A stretch of DNA of 64,000 nucleotides from Natroniella acetigena (lineage in GTDB: Bacteria > Bacillota > Halanaerobiia > Halobacteroidales > Halobacteroidaceae), in NCBI RefSeq assembly GCF_023227745.1, contig NZ_JALKBX010000008.1:1-64000 (forward strand), read 5' to 3'. Under the pieces are notes generated by a model, which saw nothing but the letters and a program-made list of their open reading frames with translations, did not search any database and had not been told where the DNA came from. Position numbers and translations under genes: made by a program. This document shows, in pieces, positions 1 to 7,335 of the stretch (position 1 is its first letter; each line of letters starts with the position of its first letter).

Positions 1-72
1 TGAAAACCATAGAAACCATATCAACTGTAAACTGTACACTGATATAAAGTGGCAAAGTGCCACTTTATATCA
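1..72 (-). repeat. Partial copy of composite hairpin repeat
   Basis: The window opens inside a copy of the interspersed repeat also found at 5387-5608, 41380-41706 and 58753-58974, here in reverse orientation. It shows the near-perfect hairpin at 41-71 (14-bp arms, AAG loop) next to ACTGTAAACTGT-type heptamers. The outer part (1-25) matches the reverse complement of the GGTTTCTATGGTTTTCA module seen near 43020. It contains no ORF. Confidence 0.8.
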
Positions 73-148
73 ATTAATTGACTTTAATCATAAGATTACA
101 TATAATATATAGTTGAGCAATACGTAATACTAACCGAGGAGGATACTT

Positions 149-1162
149 ATGAATCCTGAGACAATCTTACAAAAAGATCTCAATCAATTGGCCCCAGTCT
201 ATTTGGCTTATGGGGACAATTACTTAATCAAAGAGTTCAGTCAACAATTCATTGCTACATTCGTCAATCAAGAAATGAAAGATTTTGGTTGTGACTTAAT
301 CACAGAAAATAATGAAGACTTTATTTATAAAATTATAAATTCCTCCCAAGTAATGCCCTTTATGTCTGATAAAAGAATTGTAGTAGTTCATACTACAAAT
401 TTATTCCGCAAAAAAATGGAGCAAACCGATTCATTGATCAAATTGCTTGATGATTTTCCTAAGACAACCGTCTTATTATTTGTCAGTTTCAAAAAACCTG
501 ATAAACGGCTTAAATTATCTAAAAAAGTAGCTAGTATAGGAAAAACATTAGAATTCAAGGAATTAAAGTATAAAAAATTGGATGATTGGATCAAAACTAA
601 AGTACGAGCAGAAGATTTAACTATAGGTTTTCAAGCAATTAAATTACTAGAATCGACCTTTAACAATAATCTGCAAAGATTAGATGCAGAATTAGAAAAG
701 ATCATTACCTTTGTTGGCCCTGGCAAGAACAGAGAAATTACCAAGCAAGATGTAGCACAAATCATCAGTAAAGATCAATTATTAAAAAAGAATGCCATTT
801 TTGATTTTGTAGATGCAATTGGAAAGAAGAAAAACTCTCACGCCTTAAATCTATTAAATCAAATCATGACAGATGGTGGTTCTCCTAAACAGATCTTAGG
901 AATGATTGCTCGACAGATTAGATTAATGATTCAAACTAAATCTTTATACCGCAAAAATTTAACAATTAAACAGATTGCTCGCAAATTAAGCCAACATCCC
1001 TATCCAATTGAAAAATGCTTAAAACAGAGTAAAAACTTCTCAATGCAAGGTTTAGAGCAGGGTCTTGAAGAATTACACAACACAGATATAAATCTGGTCA
1101 GCAAAAGCAATCCAGAACTAGAAATGGAACTGCTCGTATTAAAACTGAGCCAACTAGAATAA
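149..1162 (+). CDS. holA: DNA polymerase III delta subunit
   Basis: The product is the clamp-loader delta subunit, which opens the beta sliding clamp and belongs to the gamma complex of the replisome. The 337-aa length is typical for HolA. The N-terminus has the family-like VYLAYGDNYLIKEF stretch, followed by the degenerate ATPase-fold region and the C-terminal helical collar domain (about residues 210-337, with the PKQILGMIARQIRLM segment). The start is supported by a GAGGAGG site 8-9 bases upstream. The gene stands alone between repeats, and a 36-bp perfect palindrome (1271-1306) lies downstream. Identification rests on family resemblance and length; I am confident. Confidence 0.93.
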   Translation: MNPETILQKDLNQLAPVYLAYGDNYLIKEFSQQFIATFVNQEMKDFGCDLITENNEDFIYKIINSSQVMPFMSDKRIVVVHTTNLFRKKMEQTDSLIKLLDDFPKTTVLLFVSFKKPDKRLKLSKKVASIGKTLEFKELKYKKLDDWIKTKVRAEDLTIGFQAIKLLESTFNNNLQRLDAELEKIITFVGPGKNREITKQDVAQIISKDQLLKKNAIFDFVDAIGKKKNSHALNLLNQIMTDGGSPKQILGMIARQIRLMIQTKSLYRKNLTIKQIARKLSQHPYPIEKCLKQSKNFSMQGLEQGLEELHNTDINLVSKSNPELEMELLVLKLSQLE

Positions 1163-1270
1163 GAACTAAATGACCTTCAGTCATAGTCTAAGGTTAAGTT
1201 TAAGATTAAGTAACCCATTAAAGACCTTAAAAACAGAAAATCATTCACAATATTTCCTTTGAAAATAATA

Positions 1271-1306
1271 AATTTAGTTAGATAATAGCTATTATCTAAC
1301 TAAATT
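1271..1306. repeat. 36-bp perfect palindrome, possible terminator
   Basis: A loop-free perfect palindrome lies downstream of holA, centred on TAATAGCTATTA. It is followed only by short T stretches, so a terminator role is possible but not classical. It is preceded at about 1185-1210 by a hexamer array of the NNTAAG type that recurs at many gene ends in this window. Confidence 0.6.
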
Positions 1307-1327
1307 CTCAAACACCTAGCTAGGTAC

Positions 1328-1611
1328 TCACTGACTATGACTTTTTATATACTCAGCTAGTTTCTTATCTGTTTTACAGATATGAGCAGTTAACCATTCT
1401 TTAATTTGCTTGGTGATTTAATCTACTAATTCTGCACTTATCTGATCAGCAGTGAAAAATTCTATCTTTAATTGGTTGATCTGTTCAATTAACTGCTGAT
1501 GAGATTGCTTATGTTCTTCATAGTGAGGATAATCATACTTCCTTTGCAACTCCTCTTCATCTGCAAAATGGGTATTCAATAGCCATCGTCTCAACTCCTC
1601 AACAAAATATT
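1328..1611 (-). pseudogene. Bacteriohemerythrin remnant
   Basis: Reading the minus strand gives FVEELRRWLLNTHFADEEE, then a YDYPHYEEHKQSH segment and WLTAHICKTDKKLAEYIKSH. These are the iron-binding HxxxE, HxxxH and HxxxxD-type motifs of hemerythrin. The first helix is missing (a stop lies just upstream), and an in-frame TAA interrupts the coding between the HxxxH and HxxxxD motifs, so the gene is broken. An intact paralogue lies at 3252-3656. This is probably an old duplicate or a second O2-binding gene in decay. Confidence 0.8.
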
Positions 1612-1630
1612 AATTCAAAAATTTTATAGT

Positions 1631-2080
1631 TTACTCACTTAAATAATCAATAATATCTCCCCGACTAACAATTCCAATCAAGCTCCCAGCTTCATCAACA
1701 ACAGGCACCCGCTTAATTCCTAGATCAATCAAAATGGTGGCTATATCCTCAACTGTTGCATTAGCAGTAACTGTCTGAACATCTGTTCCCATTACATCCT
1801 CTACTTTGGCCCCTACCATTTTCTTAAATTCTTCTTCAAATTTCTTAAAGCTATCTAAATATAGGATACTATCCAATAAATAAATATAATTAGGCAGTTC
1901 AAGCTTCTTACCTTGCTGTATCAAGTCACTATCACTTACAATTCCTACTAATTGACCACCATCTACTACAGGCACCCCACTGATCTTATTCTTACTTAAA
2001 ATTCGAGAAACCTCCTTGACACCAGTTTCTGGCGTAACAGTAATTACATCCTCAGTCATAATTTCAACTGCTGTCTTCAT
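1631..2080 (-). CDS. CBS-domain pair protein
   Basis: A 149-aa protein made of two CBS motifs and nothing else: residues about 1-60 (begins MKTAVEIMTEDVITVTPET) and 90-149 (VEDVMGTDVQTVTANATVED). Stand-alone CBS pairs bind adenine nucleotides and act as energy or ligand sensors, often on transporters or enzymes encoded elsewhere; the partner cannot be told here. An AAGGGGGA ribosome site precedes the ATG. The gene is monocistronic as far as visible, facing a decayed hemerythrin gene downstream. The family is clear; the ligand and role are unknown. Confidence 0.88.
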   Translation of the reverse strand: MKTAVEIMTEDVITVTPETGVKEVSRILSKNKISGVPVVDGGQLVGIVSDSDLIQQGKKLELPNYIYLLDSILYLDSFKKFEEEFKKMVGAKVEDVMGTDVQTVTANATVEDIATILIDLGIKRVPVVDEAGSLIGIVSRGDIIDYLSE

Positions 2081-2394
2081 TTGTAATCCCCCTTTTTTAT
2101 TACTCTAGAATTAATCTTACTTTTAGAATTCAAAGTTATAGCATTATTTATTCCTAAAAGGTAATCCAATTCAGATAAATTTATAATCAAATAAGCTCCT
2201 ATTTAATATTTATATTCTTGATAATTCATTTATTTCCTGCTAATTCAAAATGAATTAGGTTATCAATTCTTAAAATTCATTGAACAAGATCATTAAATCG
2301 ATTATCTTTAATAGCTATTCTAACTCAAGGGCTTAGATCTTACTTAAACTTAGACTTAACCTTAAACTTAATATCAATTAAACATCAACTTTAA
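2081..2394. other. Intergenic stretch with hexamer array
   Basis: AT-rich DNA upstream of the CBS gene without a credible ORF on either strand. The only structure I see is at about 2340-2372, an imperfect 6-bp-period array of CTTAAA/CTTAGA/CTTAAC units. It is the reverse complement of the TTTAAG arrays at 1185, 22937, 26145, 42838 and 45828. Confidence 0.5.
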
Positions 2395-2397
2395 TAA

Positions 2398-2441
2398 ACA
2401 AAAAATCAACCCCATAAATCAAGATTACAGGGTTGATTTGA
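2398..2441 (-). terminator. Terminator of ssb
   Basis: On the minus strand an AAATCAACCC arm pairs with GGGTTGATTT across a 17-base loop and is followed directly by a T-run. It lies just after the ssb stop codon. Confidence 0.8.
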
Positions 2442-2447
2442 TCATTT

Positions 2448-2789
2448 TTATGCACTTACTTCTTCGCGTGGGCTATCTAAGAACTTAACTTCTCTAGCAA
2501 TAATACCCGTTCTATATCTCTTTTCACCTGTCTCCTGATCATTCCAACTACTGACCTCAATACGTCCCTGAACTGCAATCAATCTTCCTTTTGATAAAAA
2601 TTCATCGCACTGTTCCGCCAGTCGATTCCAAACTGTTACATAAATAAAATCTGTCTTACGTTTCCCTTCTTTATTCTTATAATCACGTTCCACAGCTACT
2701 ACCAAATTTGCCCTCTTGCTATCACTTTCCATTTCAACCAGCTTGGGATCTCTTGCTAACCTTCCAACCAAATTTACTTGATTTAACAT
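2448..2789 (-). CDS. ssb: Short single-stranded DNA-binding protein (SsbB-like)
   Basis: A 113-aa OB-fold SSB beginning MLNQVNLVGRLARDP, with the conserved FIYVTVWNRLAEQC core and the KGRLIAVQGRIEVSSW strand. The open frame reaches further upstream, but AAGGAG eight bases before this ATG fixes the start. The protein stops at about residue 113 without the acidic DDDIPF-like tip that recruits partners, as in the competence-related SsbB of Bacillus rather than the essential SsbA. A ComFB-like gene elsewhere in the window fits a competence theme, though only loosely. A 28-bp perfect palindrome sits 40 bases upstream. The family is certain; the SsbB subtype is inferred. Confidence 0.9.
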   Translation of the reverse strand: MLNQVNLVGRLARDPKLVEMESDSKRANLVVAVERDYKNKEGKRKTDFIYVTVWNRLAEQCDEFLSKGRLIAVQGRIEVSSWNDQETGEKRYRTGIIAREVKFLDSPREEVSA

Positions 2790-2828
2790 CTCTCTCAACT
2801 CCTTTCTCATGAGCATTATTATTTTAAC

Positions 2829-2856
2829 CAAATAAAGTATATATATACTTTATTTG
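2829..2856. promoter_or_regulatory. 28-bp perfect palindrome upstream of ssb
   Basis: A loop-free palindrome (CAAATAAAGTATAT and its complement) lies 40 bp upstream of the ssb start. Its place and symmetry suggest an operator for a dimeric regulator or the core of the ssb promoter; no T-run follows, so it is not a normal terminator. Confidence 0.45.
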
Positions 2857-2859
2857 CAT

Positions 2860-3235
2860 TAATTTCTGGGTTTATTAGCAACAAAGTTGTTCGGTCATAG
2901 GCTAAGATAACCGAACAATTCACTCTCCAATAAGTTAGTCGGCAAAAAAGTCTCCTTCAGGGTACTGTAGTCCAACCATCATCATGAAATCCCGCCACAG
3001 GTTGAAACCTGTGGCTCTTGCTCTTAATGAATTAATTAAATTTACTTAAACGAACGCAATAAGTTAAAACATATGGCTATGATATTTGCTTTTATCTTTT
3101 TAACGAGTTCACTGACACTGACACTTAATATATAGTTCAATCGTACAATAACAAATTAAATTCCATTATTTAAAGGATTTTCTTAAAGTTTATTGAATAT
3201 GAATATAATAGCAGTAATCATTATTATTATTATTA
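2860..3235. other. Intergenic region with several hairpins
   Basis: There is no ORF here. I see a GTTCGGT/ACCGAAC hairpin (about 2889-2917), a CCACAGGTT/AACCTGTGG hairpin (about 2995-3014; the same arms recur at 4160-4183 and a variant at 32500), and an ACTGACACTGACACT motif (about 3110-3125) shared with 45289-45325 and 18410-18560. A TATAAT box near 3204 probably starts the hemerythrin-cheX transcript. Confidence 0.5.
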
Positions 3236-3251
3236 AAAAGGAGTGAGCAGT

Positions 3252-3656
3252 ATGTTATGGAAAGAAAAGTATAAGATAGGTATCGAGAAAGTCGATCAAC
3301 AACATAAAGAAATATTTAACCGACTAAATAACTTTTTAAATGTTGTCCGTAATGACGAAGAGATGAAAAGTAAATTAGAAGAGATCGAAAAGACACTTGA
3401 TTTCATGGGCCAATACGTTGTTGTTCATTTTGATTCCGAAGAAAAAGTACAGCAAGAATATAACTATCCCCATTATGAAGAGCATAAAGAAGTTCATGAC
3501 AGATTCAAAGAAGAAATCATAAACTTTAAGCAAGAATTTGAAGCGGATAAATATAACGAAGATCTCGTTATGGAGTTCAGTGGTAGACTACTAACCTGGT
3601 TAATTAATCATGTTGCTGATGAAGATCAAAAAATTGCTGATTATATCCAAAAGTAA
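3252..3656 (+). CDS. Bacteriohemerythrin
   Basis: A 134-aa four-helix di-iron protein that binds O2 reversibly and in anaerobes is thought to sense or buffer oxygen. Ligand motifs are visible in order: VDQQHKEIF (His), VVHFDSEE (His, Glu), YPHYEEHKEVH (two His) and INHVADED (His, Asp). This is the complete set, unlike the remnant at 1328-1611. I choose the ATG nine bases after AAGGAG instead of the GTG nine bases upstream. It is 31 bases upstream of cheX, so the two are probably co-transcribed, which suggests a link to aerotaxis or chemotaxis signalling. Confidence 0.93.
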   Translation: MLWKEKYKIGIEKVDQQHKEIFNRLNNFLNVVRNDEEMKSKLEEIEKTLDFMGQYVVVHFDSEEKVQQEYNYPHYEEHKEVHDRFKEEIINFKQEFEADKYNEDLVMEFSGRLLTWLINHVADEDQKIADYIQK

Positions 3657-3687
3657 TTAAAACAAAATCTTTAAAGGAGGAACTTAG

Positions 3688-4152
3688 ATGACTACTGATT
3701 ATATAGAACCGATCTTTACTGCTACTAATAAGGTCTTAAATAATATTCTTCAATTAAAAGAGATCAAACAAGGGCCAACTGCTGTCACTGAAGAGTTGAT
3801 TGCAACTAAGAAGGTCAATATCTCTATTGGTATAACTGGTGATCTAGAAGGGGCTATTATCTTCAGCTTCCCCGAAGAGATGGCACTCAAGATAGTCCGA
3901 GAAATGTCTGGCATGGAAATAAAAGAGATCGATAAATTCGTCACCTCTGCTGTCGGTGAACTGGGCAATATTATCTGTGGTAATGCCCTGACAACTCTTA
4001 GTCAAAATGACTATTGCTGTGATATTACCCCTCCCCAAGTGATCATTGGGATTGATAATAAAATTTCACTGGCCAGTGAGGAGATCTCTATTATGCCTCT
4101 TGAGACTAACTTTGGAGAATTTGATGTTAACATCGGACTGTGCAACTGCTAG
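3688..4152 (+). CDS. cheX: CheX-type CheY-P phosphatase
   Basis: A 154-aa protein of the CheC/CheX/FliY family, which dephosphorylates CheY-P in chemotaxis. The single active-site signature is visible in SAVGELGNIICGNAL (ExxN), as expected for CheX, which has one site where CheC has two. The start has a perfect AAAGGAGG site. The gene follows the hemerythrin gene in the same direction and ends at a strong hairpin. Chemoreceptors at 38.9-40.9 and 49.0-50.8 kb are likely in the same pathway. Confidence 0.88.
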   Translation: MTTDYIEPIFTATNKVLNNILQLKEIKQGPTAVTEELIATKKVNISIGITGDLEGAIIFSFPEEMALKIVREMSGMEIKEIDKFVTSAVGELGNIICGNALTTLSQNDYCCDITPPQVIIGIDNKISLASEEISIMPLETNFGEFDVNIGLCNC

Positions 4153-4159
4153 GCAAATA

Positions 4160-4191
4160 GCCACAGGTTAATTAACCTGTGGCTTTGGTTT
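4160..4191 (+). terminator. Terminator after cheX
   Basis: Arms GCCACAGGTTAA and TTAACCTGTGGC form a perfect 24-bp palindrome followed by TTTGGTTT, eight bases after the cheX stop. The same arms occur in the hairpin near 2995, so this terminator belongs to a repeated hairpin type. Confidence 0.7.
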
Positions 4192-4227
4192 AAAATTAAA
4201 ATATTCTTACTTCACTTCCTTTCCAGA

Positions 4228-4830
4228 TTAATCTGATATCTCTTCCTTCTCCTCTTCTCCTTTAGAAAAAAACCACATAAGCATACCAAAGACAATTCCC
4301 CCAACTGAAAAAATAGCCAAAGTATTTAAAAGCTCCAATACAATTTCATGGAATGTAATCTCTCCCAAGCTAGTTAAAATATTAATCAGTAGAACAAAAC
4401 ATCCGACAGGTAATCCCCATCCTATAATTCCCTTCCTGACTATAAAATATAAAAAACCTTTTTCTTTAATCTCTTCCCAAGTCTCTTCATCATAATCAAG
4501 GGTCAAAGTTTGACTATAATAATCCAGATAAACGAATTTATCTGTAGAACAGAGATAAAAGAGAGTTAACCACTGCTTCCATCCTACTAGCTTACTACCA
4601 CAGAGCAATTTAACCTCTTCATCCTTCTCTAAATTTAATGTTATCTTCTTACTCTTACACCAATCGATCTTGACATAAATCTCATGCTTCCCAGGTGTAA
4701 TTTCAATTATCTCTTCTTCTCCATCAGCAATCTTACCTTCCTGTTCACCATCAAGATAAATTTCATAATTCCTACCACTATTAACAGCTTGAGAAGTCCT
4801 CAGCAATTTTATCTTTGCACTACCTTCCAT
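4228..4830 (-). CDS. Membrane protein with PEGA-like N-terminal domain
   Basis: The product is an unrecognised 200-aa protein. Residues about 1-75 look like a beta-rich PEGA/carboxypeptidase-regulatory fold (YEIYLDGEQEGKIADGEEE, then ITPGKHEIYVKIDW). A linker follows, then two hydrophobic helices at about 132-153 and 163-188, and an acidic tail (GEEEKEEISD). The architecture suggests a membrane-anchored protein whose small domain faces one side; I cannot tell which. A GGAAGGAG site precedes the ATG. It is convergent with cheX. Function is unknown. Confidence 0.7.
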   Translation of the reverse strand: MEGSAKIKLLRTSQAVNSGRNYEIYLDGEQEGKIADGEEEIIEITPGKHEIYVKIDWCKSKKITLNLEKDEEVKLLCGSKLVGWKQWLTLFYLCSTDKFVYLDYYSQTLTLDYDEETWEEIKEKGFLYFIVRKGIIGWGLPVGCFVLLINILTSLGEITFHEIVLELLNTLAIFSVGGIVFGMLMWFFSKGEEEKEEISD

Positions 4831-5049
4831 TTATTACTCCTTCCTGTAGTCAAAAACAAACTATAGTTTAAAATTTTAAACTTCTAATAATTCAAATCCA
4901 GTTTCAAGATCAATCTCTCTGCGAATTGATAATTAAATTCAAAACATCAAAATCAAAAGACTAAAAAATCAATAATCAAGAGCTATAAACTAATTAGATT
5001 TCTAATTTCACAATGTTTTCTTTTAACTAAGAACACTCTTTATTTAACC

Positions 5050-5295
5050 TTACTTGGGAATTTTTCGCCCACTGTAAGTAAACTCTTCCCGATTCATATC
5101 TATATAATTCCTTCCTCCTCTAGTCTTAACCTCACCAATTAAATTACCACAATTATTACATAAAAGTTTACCATCGTCAACCTTACCATAAATTCTACTG
5201 ATTTTTTCCTCCCAACACTTTAAGACTCTACCTTGACCGATCTTGTTATATTTCAGAAGCTTATCCTTACATTTAGCACATTTAATGGTTAACAT
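5050..5295 (-). CDS. Small zinc-ribbon protein
   Basis: An 81-aa basic protein with CAKC near the N-terminus and CNNC at about 47-50, spaced as a zinc ribbon or rubredoxin-like knuckle. The rest (KTRGGRNYIDMNREEFTYSG) is not diagnostic. Ribosome site AAGGGGGAAG precedes the ATG. Small proteins of this kind are common in Firmicutes near prophage or regulatory genes and are mostly uncharacterised. No operon partner is evident. Coding is likely; no function is assigned. Confidence 0.65.
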   Translation of the reverse strand: MLTIKCAKCKDKLLKYNKIGQGRVLKCWEEKISRIYGKVDDGKLLCNNCGNLIGEVKTRGGRNYIDMNREEFTYSGRKIPK

Positions 5296-5386
5296 CTAAC
5301 TTCCCCCTTTTTTCAACAAGAACAATATTGATTATGATTAATTTCTTCTTGATAATCAACTAGACACCTGCAAAAATTACATTAAA

Positions 5387-5608
5387 TTGATATAAAGTGG
5401 CACTTTGCCACTTTATATCAGTGTACAGTTTACGGTTTACAGTTGACAGTTAAAAAATCATTAAATCTTAAATTCAAAACCTCTCTACCCCTTTAATTAT
5501 AAGGGTTCTAAATGGTTTTAAATTTTTAAGGTTTTGATCTTAACTGTACACTGTTCACTGTACACTGTCAACTCAATTATGTGGCACAAAAGTGACACAT
5601 AATTGTAA
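5387..5608. repeat. Composite hairpin-bounded repeat, copy 1
   Basis: About 220 bp bounded on the left by a perfect hairpin (GATATAAAGTGGCA arms) and on the right by a second hairpin (arms AATTATGTGGCAC and a near-complement). Just inside each end lie inversely related tracts of ACTGTACACTG-type units, so the whole element can fold back on itself. Between them lies an AT-rich core without an ORF. The core and right end are identical over about 150 bp to the copy at 41380-41706. It is a non-coding, MITE/REP-like mobile repeat by appearance. Confidence 0.85.
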
Positions 5609-5652
5609 TAAAAAAATAAAGCAGATCTCAAAAAATGAGACATGCTTTATCT
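5609..5652 (-). terminator. Terminator of lipoprotein gene
   Basis: On the minus strand, ATAAAGCATGTCTCA pairs with TGAGATCTGCTTTAT across a short T-rich loop and is followed by a T-run. It lies just after the stop of the lipoprotein gene. Confidence 0.85.
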
Positions 5653-5660
5653 TAATCTGA

Positions 5661-6389
5661 TTATTCTATAACTTCATCTAAAATTTCTTCATTAGAAATC
5701 AATCCTTGTAAATCATCAAATCTCCCTTCAATCAATTCAATATTATCATCTGCTAACTTAACTAAATAATTCTCTATAATAGTTACTGTACCTTCTATTG
5801 CCGGATCTACTATATCGTTTGGATTAACCTCTTCAAATTTCCTAATCAATTTTTCTACCTCACCAGGGTAAGGACTATTAATTACTGCTAAATCAATATA
5901 TTCCAACTCTAGAAGCTCCAAATATCTTACAAACTCTTCATTATCAACCGTTGCTGCTAAATCAAATAAGATCTTATACTCTTGCTCAGCTACAATTTCT
6001 TCAATCAAAATCCTCTTTTGAGGTTGAATCTCTATCGCATAAATCTTATTATCCCCTTCAAAATAATTTCTTTTAACTGCTTCAAATTCTATATCCTGTC
6101 TTAAAGAAGTTATCTTTTTTTCTTGAGGAATGAAGTAATATCCTTCTTTAGCAGGTCTGATTGAGACCTCTCCTTTAGCTACTTGATCTTCTTCAACTAT
6201 TTTAGACCATCTACCTTCCTCATCTGTCCTCACTAAGCCATCCTTACCAATATGTAATGATACATCTTCAACTCCTAGTTCTCCCCCATCTATTATCTGA
6301 CCAGATAACTCATACCTTTCCTGTTGTCTACAACCAGCGCCTAAGATAAGAAATAAACTGATAATTGCCATTATTTTAATCTTCTTCAT
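5661..6389 (-). CDS. Lipoprotein with carboxypeptidase-regulatory-like domain
   Basis: The 242-aa precursor has a type II signal peptide: MKKIKIMAIISLFLILGAGC, with the lipidated Cys at residue 20. Residues about 28-115 resemble a carboxypeptidase-regulatory/CnaB-like beta sandwich (YELSGQIIDGGELGVEDVSL, then TDEEGRW). The C-terminal half is acidic and helical without a motif I recognise. It is probably a surface or periplasm-side protein anchored to a membrane. Role unknown. A GGAGAG-like site precedes the ATG and a strong terminator follows. Confidence 0.75.
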   Translation of the reverse strand: MKKIKIMAIISLFLILGAGCRQQERYELSGQIIDGGELGVEDVSLHIGKDGLVRTDEEGRWSKIVEEDQVAKGEVSIRPAKEGYYFIPQEKKITSLRQDIEFEAVKRNYFEGDNKIYAIEIQPQKRILIEEIVAEQEYKILFDLAATVDNEEFVRYLELLELEYIDLAVINSPYPGEVEKLIRKFEEVNPNDIVDPAIEGTVTIIENYLVKLADDNIELIEGRFDDLQGLISNEEILDEVIE

Positions 6390-6541
6390 ACTTACTCTCC
6401 TTTATTTATTTTATAGTATCTACTTCTTATCTTAACTCAATTATTAAAGCTAGTCTATATTAATTTCTCCCATCTTTAACAAGATATTTTATCAACACCA
6501 GCTATTAATTTAAAATCATTTAAAGCAAGGGTCAATAATAA

Positions 6542-6841
6542 TCTACAGTTGCAGTACTAAATCACCATGAGAAAATAAATGGTACAGGCTATCCTGAAGA
6601 GCTGAAAGAAAAGAAGATTCATGAATTTGGTAGAATTGTGGCTATCGCTGATATCTTTGATGCTCTAACTAGCAATAGATGTTATCGTCAAAATGGTCTG
6701 TTTATAAAGTGATAGATTTTTGCGTGAGCATAGCAATAATCACTTTGACCAAGGTTTAGTCAATAATTTTATTGATGATATTGCTACCTATCCTAACGGT
6801 ACAATAGTTACACTAAACACTAGAAAAAGAACTATATTATA
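6542..6841 (+). pseudogene. HD-GYP domain remnant
   Basis: The plus strand encodes AVLNHHEKINGTGYPEELK, then FGRIVAIADIFDALTSN and RCYRQNG, which are unmistakable HD-GYP c-di-GMP phosphodiesterase segments (HHE, GTGYP and the ADxFDALT block). The downstream part (LREHSNNHFDQGLVNNFI, then YPNGTIVTLNT) is also from this family. The N-terminal half with the HD pair is missing, stops lie upstream, and the frame is broken near 6695-6720. An intact HD-GYP gene is at 50870-51532. No other feature fills 6390-6886. Confidence 0.82.
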
Positions 6842-6886
6842 AATCACCAACCATACCATAAGTACTGATTCTCCTGTTTTATATAT

Positions 6887-7054
6887 TTAAGACATCAATA
6901 AAGCATCACCATTTTTTTGAGACATATATTTAAAAATCAATCGATCTAATTCTCGACTTAGTTCTAAAGCTTCCTGCTGACAATCTCTCTTCATTATCAA
7001 GTCCAGCTCTCTTCTCTTCTTCTCAATCTGCTCTTTTAATGATTTCAGCTCCAT
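6887..7054 (-). CDS. Spo0E-like aspartyl-phosphate phosphatase
   Basis: A 55-aa peptide with a Spo0E-family signature: an N-terminal helix (MELKSLKEQIEKKRRELD) and a second helix containing LSRELDRLIFKYM. Spo0E proteins dephosphorylate Spo0A-P and so delay sporulation; the SxELD stretch is the catalytic helix. The ATG follows AAGGGG with good spacing. The gene is too short for usual ORF cut-offs. It indicates that the organism carries, or recently carried, the Spo0A phosphorelay. TATAAT-like sequences upstream (about 7130-7140) may be its promoter. Confidence 0.85.
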   Translation of the reverse strand: MELKSLKEQIEKKRRELDLIMKRDCQQEALELSRELDRLIFKYMSQKNGDALLMS

Positions 7055-7211
7055 TGTTTACACCCCTTCCTAGATGATTTATTTTATAATTGTAACATTA
7101 TATATTTTAGAATGAATGATCATTATCATGCTTTTATATTATATAGTAATAACTTCCAAGTTTCAAATATGATTTCAATTTTTTCTATCACTAATTAAAT
7201 GACCTCCAGTC

Positions 7212-7243
7212 ATAGACTCAGACTAATCTTAGTCTGAGTCTAT
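7212..7243. repeat. Strong hairpin with 14-bp arms
   Basis: Perfect arms ATAGACTCAGACTA and complement around a 4-base loop. It is flanked by AAATGACCTCCAGTC and GCAGCCCATTT, which resemble the flanks of the hexamer array after holA (1165-1215). It is probably a repeat-derived hairpin, and no T-run follows. Confidence 0.55.
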
Positions 7244-7268
7244 GCAGCCCATTTAAAAACAGTAACAT

Positions 7269-7310
7269 TAAAAAAGACGCTCTAATCTTACCTGATTAAA
7301 GCGCCTTAAA
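7269..7310 (-). terminator. Terminator of the SDF symporter gene
   Basis: On the minus strand, GGCGCTTTAATC pairs with GATTAGAGCGTC and is followed by six T residues, immediately downstream of the symporter stop. Confidence 0.9.
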
Positions 7311-7335
7311 AATTAAGATTCACTTTTTAATAGAC

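Noticed and set aside
7113-7132. AATGATCATTATCAT as a Fur box upstream of the Spo0E-like gene
   Set aside because: Only a partial match without clear 7-1-7 symmetry, and no link to metal genes; it is much weaker than the ddh site.
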